DNA from: Liolophura sinensis
Taxonomy: Eukaryota; Mollusca; Polyplacophora; Chitonida; Chitonidae
Length of the DNA: 64,000 bases
Direction: 5' to 3'
NCBI RefSeq assembly: GCF_032854445.1
Contig: NC_088302.1
Span: forward strand, 50,250,046-50,314,045
In this document: positions 15,001 to 25,997 of the stretch, piece by piece
How the letters are laid out: the number at the start of each line of letters is the position of its first letter
Numbering within the stretch: position 1 is the first letter of the stretch
Translations under genes and position numbers: made by a program
Notes under the pieces: model-generated
Database searches by the model: none
What the model was told of the DNA's origin: nothing
What the model saw: the letters and a program-made list of their open reading frames with translations, nothing else

Positions 15001-18000
15001 AGTGCTGGAATCCACAACAGACTACAGAAACTGACCGTAACTTAGTGCCGGAATCCACAACAGACTACGGAAACTGACCGTAATTTAGTGCTGGAATCCA
15101 CAACAGACCACGGAAACTGACCGTAACTTAGTGCTGGAATCCACAACAGACTACAAAAACTGACCGTAACTTAGTGCCGGAATCCACAACAGACTACAGA
15201 AACCAACCATAATTTAGTGCTGGAATCCACAACAGACTACAGAAACCGACCGTAACTTAGTGCTGGAATCCACAACAGACTACAGAAACCGACCGTAACT
15301 TAGTGCTGGAATCCACAACAGACTACAGAAAATGACCGTAACTTAGTGCCGGAATCCACAACAGACTACGGAAACTGACCGTAACTTACATGTATCACTG
15401 GAATCCCTGGAATCTTACTGTTACCCAGAAAACACTGTCAGTTTACACACAATTACTGTAACCAATTTGTACATTTAAATGTTGCTATCTCTAAGCACAT
15501 ATAGCTATATCTACAATGAGAGATAACATTTTAACAGTCTCAGAACTGGGATATCAGTTCCAATAACAGTGTGAATGGATAAGAAAAAAAGAATCTATAA
15601 CCTTTGTGCAATGGTCTTTATATTACAACTATCGACAGAATTCCCTAATCAAATACAGCCAGATTGTATGCCAGGGTTCTCCCACTCAGGTGGGGGCTGG
15701 GGTAGAGAGACGAGCCTCAGTGCAGACAGGGCATGTTCACAACAATTCCTCCTGACATGCCTGCCAATAACAGTTTTTTCCCCGACATTCTCCTTTATCC
15801 TTACTTACGTGGGATACAACACGATCCATTTCAGGGCCTTCCTGGCAAGATCTAGAGATTTGGGAATAAAAACAATTTTGTGATGTACTGTTTGTAAATG
15901 CGCAGTCACAGATGGTACCATTTTCCAGTGAGTAGCAACCTGATCTAAGTTTCCCATTAACGTGATTGCTTTAGAAGTCTAGTCAGTTCTGAAAGCTCAT
16001 CTAAAACAGCTAGGCAAATTGTCAGTTTCTGGTGAACTTAGCCATATATCTGAACATCACCATCTGTTGCAGTTACCATGGATACCCATTTTTACAAACT
16101 CATTTTTTTTCCTTTTTTTTCTTTTTGTGAGATTTGTCTCTCGTAAAAATTAGAGAATAAATTTATGTTTAATGATTTTGATAAAAAAAATGAATGTTAT
16201 TTTATTAATGAAAATTTATGAAATCTACAGTATATATGTTCCATAATAGCCTACATGTGTTGAGTACAAGTAGGCCTTGAAATGTTCACGAAATATTTTC
16301 ATGGTTTTAGTACATATTAATTTGTTCCTCATTGAAATTAATAATGTTATTTTAAGGTAAGTAAGAACAGATTTGTTAGCAATACTACCCTAGATCTTGC
16401 CTGAAGGAGTCCCATAGACGCAAATAAGTTCCTGTGTCTCGATTTTGAATATTTGTCTCAAACAAACTGGTATATATTCATATGCCCCACATGGGGTTTC
16501 ATGAGAAAACAACAGAAGACTGGGTGGAAACTGAGCAGTACCATTCAGTACAAGTAAATACCAGTAAAGCAAATGCCTCATAATTATTCTAGTCTTAAGT
16601 GGCTCCTAACATCCAAAAAATGTAGACAGCACAAAAGCAATCTTGGTGGGTTTGATGCCCCAAAAATTCAATCCCTTGGAATTCTACCACAATGTGGTGT
16701 GATAAACATGCTGCCCTTCCACAAATGGCAGATCAAGTAGAAACTCTGAGGGCTGATAAATACAATGTGTCTACAGGAAATACATCAACTGGGCGTACAT
16801 CCTACAAAACTAACAATACATACACCTCACGCAACATTCTGAAAGCAGCTTACGTTCCACGTACAGCCTACTAAATCTTGGCCTCGTAACAGATTCTTAA
16901 ATGTCTATACAAAATGGTCTAGAATCGTTACACTATTCTATAAAAGAACAATGATTAGAAGTCAAAGAAAGTAAACAATGTAATAAATGTGGCTGATACC
17001 ATGATCCAGCAGTTTTAATGTCTGAAAAAAGTACAAGTATGTCCCAAGTGTGTAATTTGTGACTCATCAGTCTCTTAAATGTAGAACTTATTTCTGCAGT
17101 GTTTGATCTTTAATGAAACACACTACCAGTATTAACAACAAATCAATATCACAGACATGCACGTATCAATATGTATACATGATTTCAGAAGAGTAGGGGA
17201 GCTCACATACATGAAAATCAATCACCAATGCAGGCCATGTACATGTACTTGTATCTATACCCAGAAAAGGAATGCAATTATCTGAGATGTCTGCCAATAC
17301 CTGTGATACGATATTCAGGGACTGATCTTGCAGAATAGCTTGGTCTCCCATTTTGACTCACAAAGCTGTCCTAATTCACCATTTTTATATATGTAAATGA
17401 CATAAAAGTACGAAAATTTTATCATTTGGGATCCCAAATTCAGGATTGTAACTTAAGGGTGGATGGGTGCACATAAGCACCCACCTCTTAACCAGGGCAC
17501 CCAAAAAGGTTTACTTTAGCAATGATGTTGATCTAGGGGCACTGTTTTTAATTTGACCCCTGAAATTCCTGAACACTTCAAAAACGTACAAGTTCAGGCC
17601 CTGGCATTGGAAAAACTGTGGAGTTGTTGATTTTCAAACTGTCCGAAGCCTCAACTATAGTTCATATGGTCCACATGCAGTTTTAACATCTCTATAAGGT
17701 ATTACCTAACCTAGATTTGATAATGAGGTACAATGGAAGTACACAGATACAAACTGATTGATACTTTGCCCACAGCCCACGTGTAGAAAACCAGACTTGA
17801 TGTCTGATACCCAGTGGGAGATGTAGAAACTCATACAAATTCAGAAGATAAAAAAAGTTTTTGTGCTTGTCTGTACATGTACAAATGCATTAGTAAAATG
17901 GCTCAGTATTTAAGGAGCAATCCAATATGCTGTTGTACATACATGTAAGATGAAAACAAGACAAAATTCTATGAAAAGAAGTTAAAACTTAAAATCTGAT

Positions 18001-20369
18001 GATGAATTCACTCATTTTAATGCCATTTTGTGGACGTTCTGATCTTAAATGTGACTAAGTTATCAACATAGAATTATGCCTATCAAGATTCCAAACTAAT
18101 GAATCTAAACCTGTTGAACCCAAGACATCTGTGACAAACTGTTCCCAAATCAGGGCTTTCAAACCTTCTAGTCAAACATTCCACCCTGTCCTCACACACA
18201 CGTGCAAATACTCGTGAAAATCTACAAGAAATGTTTCCTGCACATAAAATGCAACTTATTAGAATGCATACAGGCCTGTGCTTAAATTGTATGAGGGTCA
18301 CCTTCACACAATTGCACAATGTTACTGGTAATCACTACTTGAATACACAATAAACATGTTTACTTAGTAACCAGCCATAAACAGATGGCAACACTCATCT
18401 GATTCTAGCCTTCACCACATATTGGCTGTCCAAGGCCATCAACATACACAAGCCTGGGGTAACACTTTAGAACTGTTAAACTATGAGGTGTACAGTCTCC
18501 TTTGCTTCTGTCTTCTGGATAGTTCTGTAGGACAATAAATATATTCCCGTGACTTACGACCAAAGTCTTGCATGTTGTCAAGTCAAGACATTTTACCTCA
18601 AAAAGTTCACCAATGATGAGTCTCAATATTACAGCAGGGAATCATGGATAATGACTAGAAGAAACCATGCAGTGAATACATCTCAAAGTGATACTATCTG
18701 TAAATCTGGACTTCAAAGGAAAGAGAAAATCAGATGAACAACCAAGACCAAACCCATCATGCAGTGTTCCATTATACATGGTCTGCTAACTATTGTCCTC
18801 GAAGGGTCTCTTCCATTAAAACTATGGACTAAAATCAGATGGAATGAACTGAAATTTCAACCTTTGCCTTCAAGTTTTCACTGATGGTTTTGTATCCTGA
18901 AACTGATTTCCTTCTGGAATTGATTTCCACTTCAGGAACAGGTGTATTCATATCTAAATTTGACAGGTTTCCTGCTGGAAATCAAAGTAATGCTATTAAT
19001 GGAGCCTACTATTTATTTTCTCTTGCCCTTTGATCATTTTATTTTTTCAAGAAATCAAATCAGGACCATACAAAATTTCTAGAAATATGACTTTGATCTT
19101 GTCATGGAGGTCTGTCTGGACAAATGTCCTGTATAATAAACTGGCTCACATGTCAGGGACAGTATTGCATCTTATCCCATGGATTAAGCTGTACATTACC
19201 CTATACTTCAAATCCCATACTGTGTAATACAGTCTTTGACAGCCTTCAGCAAGTGATCTATTGCTCTATGACAGTATTACCCAAGCACCCAGATAGAATG
19301 TATGTATACAGAACATTTTCACAGAAGTGTATATCAAAGACCGAGCAGAACCAGTTCTAACGGACTGATTGATTGATACTCAGCAATATTTCACTTTTAT
19401 GCCAACAATGTTAATCTGGGTGCAAAAACTTATTTCACAATGGTAGGATGTTTCATGAGTGAAGCAAGCTGTAGTGCTCGGCGTAAACCACCGGTATTTG
19501 ACAGATAACTGATGCACTTTATCACATGTGAAACAGATTTTCATGTGCAGAACAAATTCATGGAAACCAAATAAACATGATGATCATGTATATAAGACAG
19601 TGCAATGCCAAAAATATACCTGCTTTGTTTCCATCCTGGGGATCTGATAACAAGATTTATGAGTACATGTAAGACTTACTTCCACAAGATCGGCATCCTC
19701 CATCATGGACACCTTCTCCAGTGTACACAAACTGTCGCTGTCACCAGGCTTGTTGGTGCCAATGGATGAGACACTGGCCACACCTGCAGAACCCGCATCA
19801 CATCTACCTATGCTGCTCTTGGTTGTTTCTGCCACTATTCCAGCTGACATGGATTTACACCTGGCGCTGTTAGATAATCTTTCTGGTTCAGCTACAATCT
19901 TCACTGACAGGGGTCTGTGACTGGCACTTTTAGAAGCACTATCAGTTTCAGCCATTAGTTTTACAGCTTTTTCAGCTTCGCAGTTCCCTGAAAAGACTGT
20001 TTCAGATGAAATTCTTACAGACAGTGGTCTGTGGATGGCGCTGTTGTACAGGCATTCGCTTTCACACTTTTTTCTTTTTGAAACTGGTCGCGTGGAAGCA
20101 CTTCTTGAATGACCAAGAGTTTCAGCCAAAACTGCCTTGGATACTGGCCTAACAGGGACAGCTTTAGTGGAACATCCTGATTCAGTAAGAACTTTTTTTG
20201 AAACAAATCTTACACATGCAATTCTGTGCAGATCTTCACTCTCAGTAACTGTTCCCTTTGAAGAGGAACTGCAACCGCTAGGTTTTGTCTGAAGTTCAGT
20301 TTCAGCAACAGCTCCCACTGAAACTGCTATTTTCTCACTACTTTTAAGTGAACCAGCACTATCACCCAT
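143..20369 (-). CDS. Atypical SLC6 family transporter, 3'-truncated by the window edge (8 exons)
   Basis: Sodium- and chloride-coupled symporters of the SLC6 family carry neurotransmitters, amino acids or osmolytes across the plasma membrane with 12 TM helices. Exons, in transcript order, are 20369-19680, 13143-12888, 5229-5098, 3529-3404, 3204-3075, 2235-2067, 1119-985 and 246-143. All seven junctions keep the frame and give 580 residues. Residues 1-230 are a repetitive Ser-rich N-terminus and 231-282 are acidic. TM1 follows (GFVCGLSNILQFP near 295-307), then TM2 with a GIP-like GVP and a GQFSGHGPI loop, TM3, EL2, TM4 (LSKGSDKLEDV), TM5/EL3 (GAVEGIRFYLTPNW) and TM6 (FFSLGLGTGALI). TM7-12 must lie beyond position 1. 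The usual TM1 arginine (WRFP or LRFP) is Gln, and EL2 lacks the usual Cys pair. The family is certain; substrate and orthology are not. Introns reach 7.7 kb. Confidence 0.93.
247..984. other. SLC6-like intron 7
   Basis: Intron between the TM5 and TM6 exons. Apart from a SINE head (801-912) I see no coding signal. The short minus-strand frame at 387-653 has no recognisable features. Confidence 0.7.
801..912 (+). mobile_element. SINE tRNA-like head fragment
   Basis: AAGCCTCTGTGGTCTACTGG and GTGAGTTCAATTCCAGC (box B-like). Head only; the 3' half is missing. Confidence 0.7.
985..1119 (-). CDS. SLC6-like gene, exon 7: TM5 and EL3
   Basis: VLYILIPLPVILIISLLIR then GAVEGIRFYLTPNWYNL, a near-textbook SLC6 TM5-EL3 segment (GA..GI.FYL.P.W..L). 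Phase 0 in and out, 45 codons, GTGAGT donor. Confidence 0.93.
1120..1778. other. SLC6-like intron 6, unique part
   Basis: Intron sequence between the 24-bp array and exon 7. Overlapping short frames on both strands (1355-1754) show no family signature. Confidence 0.65.
1779..2066 (-). repeat. Minisatellite of about 24 bp made of the TM4-exon donor
   Basis: About a dozen head-to-tail units of 23-25 bp, read on the minus strand as CCTCAGAG|GTACATCCCCCCTG. The first unit contains the real exon 6 end and donor, and the array runs 3' into the intron. Each unit repeats CAGAG|GTACAT. C-run length varies, mostly between units. Confidence 0.93.
2067..2235 (-). CDS. SLC6-like gene, exon 6: end of EL2 and TM4
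   Basis: QVLSLSKGSDKLEDVQ matches the VL.LS.GI..LG.V block before TM4, followed by a hydrophobic helix and YLHVQDVYKDASE. The acceptor TCACAG is the one that fits phase 2. The donor (CAGAG|GTACAT) is the first unit of the minisatellite at 1779-2066, so many alternative donors lie directly downstream. Confidence 0.85.
2236..3074. other. SLC6-like intron 5
   Basis: Contains two sequences resembling the exon 6 region, GTCACTCCCCTTACTCAGGG near 2188 and GTCAGCCCCCTCACTCAGGG near 2345. This suggests an older partial duplication of about 160 bp. No further exon is supported. Confidence 0.5.
3075..3204 (-). CDS. SLC6-like gene, exon 5: extracellular loop 2
   Basis: Begins AINPVNYSQSSSVLDEG and ends SHSGILF. 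It has an NYS sequon and no cysteine, although EL2 of most animal SLC6 transporters holds a disulfide pair. Phase 1 in, phase 2 out at GTGAGT. Loop sequence is poorly conserved, so the call rests on phase, position and splice sites. Confidence 0.8.
3404..3529 (-). CDS. SLC6-like gene, exon 4: TM3
   Basis: Starts GLGFAMVLISILISIY and continues HSIYVTWIVYYLGLMF, the SLC6 TM3 pattern (G.G.A......IYY.....W...Y). It ends at the start of EL2 with an NSS glycosylation sequon. Phase 1 in and out. Confidence 0.9.
3530..5097. other. SLC6-like intron 3
   Basis: No gene seen. Contains a short TA-rich tract near 3770-3795 and AT-rich sequence repeated loosely around 4560-4740. Confidence 0.6.
5098..5229 (-). 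CDS. SLC6-like gene, exon 3: TM2
   Basis: Encodes ATFCLAYSMVVFLCGVPMVY then LETVIGQFSGHGPIKSW. It matches the SLC6 TM2 block (GIP..FLE...GQ..R.GPI.W). Phase 1 in, phase 1 out. It joins exon 2 across a 7.7-kb intron to restore a GGATF motif. Confidence 0.92.
9048..9096. repeat. (TA)n microsatellite
   Basis: About 24 uninterrupted TA dinucleotides. They explain the Tyr-Ile run that appears in minus-strand translation here. Confidence 0.98.
9855..11285. repeat. 58-bp satellite array, about two dozen copies
   Basis: Head-to-tail units of 57-58 bp with core GATCTACATTCACAATGCCC, then ATTATGGACCCAATCTAGAT and GGTCTAGGACCTGGGTAT. The 57-bp variants contain the perfect palindrome CCATCTAGATGG. Both edges are degenerate and the centre is nearly homogeneous. 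Lies within SLC6-like intron 2. Confidence 0.96.
12166..12387 (+). mobile_element. SINE, 5'-truncated head with full body and tail
   Basis: Contains GTGAGTTCAAGTCCAGCTCA, CAACCTGCGGATGGTCGTGG and the tail CACCAATCAAATAAATAAAT. Confidence 0.88.
12888..13143 (-). CDS. SLC6-like gene, exon 2: acidic linker and TM1
   Basis: Phase 0 in (TTTGCAG acceptor), phase 1 out (GTAAGT donor). It encodes about 50 acidic residues (TDSDNEDDPPF onward), then NWNSNLDYLFCCLGF and TM1 with GLSNILQFP, ending AAKYGG. The Asn that binds sodium in LeuT (N27) is kept. The LeuT R30 position is Gln. Confidence 0.92.
13541..13735 (-). mobile_element. Antisense SINE, diverged
   Basis: ATTATGGTGGGAAGAAACAG and AGAGAGGAGGAAGCCAGCAC match the SINE body in reverse. 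Confidence 0.75.
14650..15395. repeat. 43-bp satellite array
   Basis: Roughly 16 units of 43 bp with core CTTAGTGCTGGAATCCACAA followed by CAGACTACAGAAACTGACCG. Left-hand units are diverged and right-hand units nearly identical. Lies in SLC6-like intron 1. Confidence 0.93.
19680..20369 (-). CDS. SLC6-like gene, exon 1: repetitive cytoplasmic N-terminus
   Basis: Residues 1-230, phase 0 at a clean GTAAGT donor. The ATG at 20369 is the first after an in-frame TGA about 20 codons upstream. The protein is a run of roughly 20-residue degenerate repeats starting with A/T-E-S/T and carrying R-P-V/L-S (RPVSK, RPLSVRI, RPLSVKI). It ends MEDADLVE and joins in frame to the acidic exon 2. I recognise no domain. 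SLC6 N-termini are cytoplasmic, so this tail is probably intracellular. Confidence 0.75.
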
Positions 20370-23300
20370 GTCTCCTTTCAGGAATTTGATCTTAAAGTGG
20401 CAAGATTGGAAAGGTTCATTGGTTTGTATTCTTCAAAAAGAAACAGGTTCCAAATTACTCTTCTGTTTTGGTTACCTCTGAACTCTCTTTTGCAGCCATA
20501 GTTCCATGAAACACATAGTTGGACGTGGAACGTTTATGGATATTTTTAATGGATCCTCACTTTCAACCATTTTCTTGACTGCTTCACAGTTTGTATTAAA
20601 CTAGTTACAGATGAAGATCCTCAGGTTACACTCACTATGCCATCTTCAATTTCGAAAAGACCAAGTTAGTTGTACAAATGATTATAAACACATCAGATTT
20701 CTCTGTCCCTTCCTCATCTGGTGTACAGTCATCACACAGCATTTTTGCACAGCACTAATCTCACAAACAAGAACCTGGGGGGGAAAATGACACACCATGA
20801 TAAACTGCTCAGCCATCAAGGTTAGTTAAATATGAAGGTAACATAGTTTTCACTACTGTACTCAAACATACCCTACTTCTCCTAAAATTTGGGAAAGATA
20901 TTAGTAGTGTTGAAAGTAGAATATTACATTTTTTACCAACCTTTTGGAAAAGTAAAGATATGAGTGTGTTGTTCATTAGATAGTCTGACCAAGTAGGAAA
21001 AAAGAAACACAATATACCTGCTAGAATTACATATACATTGGCTAAAATAAGCAGACATGGTGTCTCAAAATTTAAAAGAAATAGGGTGAATCATTTTCAC
21101 ATTTACTTTTAAATTTAGAAAAAAATGGTATTTTAAGCTTCTATGTTTTAAATGAGGTAGGAACAGAATTACAATATGTAAATGTTGCACTGCAACAAAG
21201 AATACAAAAATGTAAACACGTAAACAAGTAGCCGGATGACAAACTTGCCGTTTCAATAAAATCTTGCATAAAAAGCGGATTCAAGCATAACTATAACTTC
21301 CAATTTCTAAAACCAAAACAAATAAACCGTTAAAAGCCAACCCATAATCAGTTGTTTTCTTGTCCTTACATGTTTTTTATGATGTATTTCAGCCCAAAGA
21401 TTCAGGTTTAACACCAACAATACGTGCCTATGGTTTAATGACTTCAACAGTAATATGTTTACAAACATGTTAAGTATTTCACTGAGAGATTTCTCATATT
21501 TATATTAAAAACACAGGAAAATTGGTATCTTGACTCAAAAAGTTAAAAGACAGAAGTTTTTAAATCAATTAAAAATAAGACATTCAAAACAAACCTTACC
21601 TGAGTTTTTCAGCATCAAAACTCAAGCTGATGCTATCCTATATTCTTCTGTCAGTGAAAGCTGTGTTCAGCGGGATTTACATACATGTATGTTACCACAC
21701 TTCTGTGGAAGGAGACATGCCATGGTCAGTGCACAGGCCACAACAAGCTTTGTAATCGGGCGTCAGATCGTGATTATGAGGGCTATGTGCCCCGGACATG
21801 GTCAGGTGGAGGTGATGGTAAGAACTCACCCAGATCGCCTCGCTGTCTCCAAGGCTGGGTATATCTACGTCATATATCCAGGGGCACTGGAGAGTATTCC
21901 CATGGGGGTAATGGTGGTAAAGATCTTGCACATGCCACAGCCGTTGCTTTCCCAGCGAGACACTCTACATGTAGCCAGTCCAGAATCTGTGCTCTAGCTG
22001 ACACGCCAGCAGAAAAACTATCAAAGACTTCAATCTGGCAGTCAGGTAAAAACTAACCCAGCACAACCACTATTGTCTGACTGCCAGTGGCCAATGGAAA
22101 CTCCCGCTAGATATGCTTGGGATTTCCACAGCTTGTAACGTCAGGAATTAGTAGCTTTGTGAGCCGGCTATTGTTTCTGTGATAGGGCTGGCTATGCTGT
22201 GGAGTAACCGGGTGTGAATCCATGCTACAGGCCTCGCAGGCGGATTGTTATACATGTAGTGAGGTGAAAAAAGATGAGGGGCTTGGCTGGGCTTGGCTGC
22301 TCTTGTCTGGACCCTCAGCACAGTTGTCTACACTACTCGTTAACTGGCTTGGACAGGTTAACGCCTGACTCAGCCAGACCAGCTCAGGTCAATAGACATG
22401 CTCATGTCAGCCTGTCCCTTACTCATCCAAGCACTGAGCCAGCGGAGAAACTCCACCAAAACTTGAAAACCTATTACACTATGAATGACATCACCTGATT
22501 CTGCCACAAATCCTTTAAGCCGCTCACGGATCAATATCAGGCCTCACAATTGGTCGTCAGAATCCGTTCCGATACGCAGTATTTAGAGCACACAAACAGC
22601 AATGCCCTACACCTACTGACCTGAAAATCAACTCCCGGTCCACAGATGATGCATATATTTTAAATGCCCCCAAACTGTTCCTTGCCTGCCATGAATGGAA
22701 CCATGTGCCATTCTTAACATACCATATATCATACAGGTATCAAACTCTATACTTCTTCAGGTACCAATAATTAATCATCAAAACGATCAATCTCAGACAC
22801 AGTCTGACCTTATTCAAAGGTGTCATGTTACACCATAATAAAAATATATATTCAATGGCACGTCAAGTATTCCCCATCATTAAAGCAGCATAAATATGAA
22901 AGTATAGCTGTTATATTCTTATTCTGACAGGTGTATCAAGGAATTTAGTATGGCAAAAAACTTCAACCACTTGGATGAACATAGTAATTTTGATATGGTT
23001 GAAAAACCAGATCATGCATCTATTGGATTTTCCAAGACATGATCACAGATGAAAGCTTCCTTGAGCTCTATTCTGCCTTAATTTCTGATTTTATCATTAT
23101 CTTTTGTTTCTGAGGTCTCCAAACAGGTCCCACGTCAAAACTAATATCTTCCCACCAGCATGTGCTAAATCAGGTACATATATTTTCATACATTCTAGTT
23201 TCCAAACCAGGTTTATGTTCGAAAGTATAAACTGAACAAAAATAAAAGGTACCTTGGAAAAAAAACACATCAGGGCAGATTAACATTTCCTTTACTAATT

Positions 23301-23755
23301 ACCCAGTGTTCAATAATTATATGATATGGAATAACATGAAGGTTTAATCAAGGAAAATTTGAGAACCAGACCAAGCATCTTTCTGGACACCTACCTACGT
23401 ATTTAATAGCTACAATGTGCATTTATTATGATATCTTAACATTGCAAATATATAACTTAATTTACAAGAAAACTATAAACACAGCGTTTAGAATAGCATA
23501 ACAACCCAACATACATGCATTTCCTTAGCCTTGCCTGGATGTTCAAACCATCGGTACCAGGGAATATAATGATACCCTGTAGCCCTGCCTTAATTTTGCT
23601 CTCCAAAGTGCAGTGACTTGTTTTATATAGAGAACTAACTTTGGTGTCAGATAGTTTTGAACACTATTTCCATGACCCTGACTGCCCTTTTATAGCTTAA
23701 ATAATTATGAATGCTGTAGTAAAAAACTATTTTATAAATTAATAAATAAGTACAT
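20370..23755. other. 5' flank of the SLC6-like gene, no supported gene
   Basis: May contain the promoter and 5' untranslated exons, but nothing marks them clearly. Overlapping plus-strand frames at 21530-22056 are open for 120-155 codons without any recognisable motif. I do not call them genes. Confidence 0.5.
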
Positions 23756-23759
23756 AGTC

Positions 23760-24880
23760 GTCTATGGTCAACAAACCTGACAAGCTCTAAAGAATGCTGC
23801 CTTTATCAACAGATCTGACAAACTCCATCGTGTACAGCCTGACAACAAACTTGTCCAACTATATGGTATACTGAAGCCTTTACTGCCTGACAACAAAAGT
23901 GGAAACGTTTGCAGTAATGCGACTGGCAACAAACCTAACAAACCCATGCAATCTCTAAAACTTACTGAAAACCCATGATCACATATCAGTTTAGCAGATC
24001 AGTTTTGCGTAAAACAAAATGGATGAAACCCTGAATATTGAAGTCATCATGATACCGGTACTCTTCATCAGCTTACTACTTCAGCTTATCTACATACACA
24101 GTCATCAAGAATGGATTAGGTCATACATGCTGTACAAGGTAAAATAAGTGCCAACAATTTCAATATTTTCTTCTATGTTGTTTTACAATATACTGACTGG
24201 CAACAAACCTGACAAACTCTACATTATTATGACTGGCAACAAACCTGACGAACTCTCCACTATTTTAACTGGCCACAAACCTGACGAACTCTCCACTATT
24301 TTAACTGGCCACAAACCTAACAAACTCTCCACTATTTTAACTGGCCACAAACCTAACAAACTCTACACTGTTATAACTGACAACAATCCTGAAAAACTAC
24401 ACCATTCTAATGCCTACAAACCTGACAAACTCTGCAAACAAGACAAACTATCTACGCTCTTCTTAAGGTAACAAACTCTCCATTATTATAAGTGGCAACG
24501 AATCTGGCAAACTGCACTGTTCTAAATGGCGAGAAACTGACAAACACTACACTATTCTAACTGGCAACAAACCCGACAAACTCTCCACTATTATTTATAA
24601 GTAGCAACAAACTTTACAAACCCTCCACTATTATATGTGTCAAAAAACCTGATAAACTCTACACTGTTCTAACTTTCAACAAACCTGACAATCTCTCCAC
24701 TATTATAACTGGCAACAAACCTTACAAACTCTCCATTATTATAACTTGCAACAAACCTTACAAACTCTCCACTATTATAACTTACAACAAACCTTACAAA
24801 CTGTACACTACTCAAACAGCAAATCTGATAAACTCTACACACTGTACTAACAAAAAGCTACACACCTGTCATATTAACGA
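23760..24880. repeat. 37-bp degenerate satellite
   Basis: Repeats of about 37 bp with core ACTGGCAACAAACCTGACAA then ACTCTCCACTATTATAA. Clearest at 24180-24840, strongly degenerate at both edges. One frame stays open for 107 codons only because of the periodicity. Confidence 0.9.
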
Positions 24881-25997
24881 ATCAATATACTACACGAGAC
24901 ATTCATGCACATCCATGAAAATCGTGGATTACAGGAAGTATTGAATTTCTTCCACCTGCTCTCATTATGAGAGATTACTCAATCTGAGCATCTAAACATC
25001 TGCATCATGCTTGACTCATCCAGATTTCAACCTTCTCGTGTTTACTGGGAAATAGTTGGGATAATCAATTAACTACATCTCCTTGTGGGATACTGGAGAG
25101 GTCAGGTTTCAGCATGTGGCTCAGGTCCAGAAATAATATTGCTCAGGAGCCCACTTTCTAACCATCTCTATTGCCAACAGACAAATATATCACAATGACC
25201 AATCAACATGCTGATTGCACATGTCCATCACATGTCAATCTGATCTCTATAGATAACAGCACACAGCACAAAGGAGAAAACAATTTACAGCGCAGACAGC
25301 AGTATTAAGCACAAAGCCAACAAAGCCTAAAGTAAAGATAGAAATAACAGCCTAATACATTGTATAAATATGTGTTGTTATGGTAGCTAAAGAATCCATT
25401 TTGCCCTGAGAGAAATTAAATTTATTTTGGAAAGAAATCAAAAAAATACTGTTCGGCTTAGGTATGACATAGGAAAGAGACTTAAATGAATATATAAAAT
25501 TTTGAAAAACAATAAAAACAATAATCCAAGGGCTATAAAATGTTTGTCGGATATGAAATCAACCTATATCAAGGTAAGTAGTGGAATCATGTAGAGCTGA
25601 ATGTCATGTAAAGTCATGTAAGTTTAGCTTGGAATGCGTCATGGAGTTTCTAAGCACCATGCAACCAATAACAAACTAAAACGAATCTATCATACTGTTT
25701 TCGAAGTGAAATAAGAAAATAGCTTTAAAACCAATCCAGAGTGTGTACTGGTGCATGAGTGTGCAAACACAGATTCAATATATGTAAATAACCAGCTGTG
25801 CACCACTTCCAGTTCAAGTTTGAGGGTACAGCACAGGGAAAATTGTTGAGTCATATATCACATTATTGGTTCATTTGCTTTCTCTTTATAATGCTATACT
25901 CCAATATTTGTTAATATGGAGTGCATAGAGAAAACCACAGACCTCTGGCATACACAGGCTTGCATACTATGCTGGTTGAAGACAGGGGTACAGCCTA
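24881..25997. other. Gap without recognised features
   Basis: AT-rich sequence between the 37-bp and 33-bp arrays. No gene or repeat family recognised. Confidence 0.5.

Larger units (their letters stand above)
13144..19679. other. SLC6-like intron 1 (6.5 kb)
   Basis: Holds a SINE (13541-13735) and the 43-bp satellite. Otherwise AT-rich with no convincing exon. The small frames near 15575-15883 and 18083-18319 lack family features. Confidence 0.65.

Noticed and set aside
13400-15400. 43-bp array as an exon-boundary array like the other four
   Set aside because: The unit does not match the ends of SLC6 exons 1 or 2, and it lies far from both.
21530-22056. Overlapping plus-strand frames of 155 and 123 codons
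   Set aside because: Two frames open over the same bases, with low-complexity composition and no family motif. A non-coding or untranslated exon remains possible.
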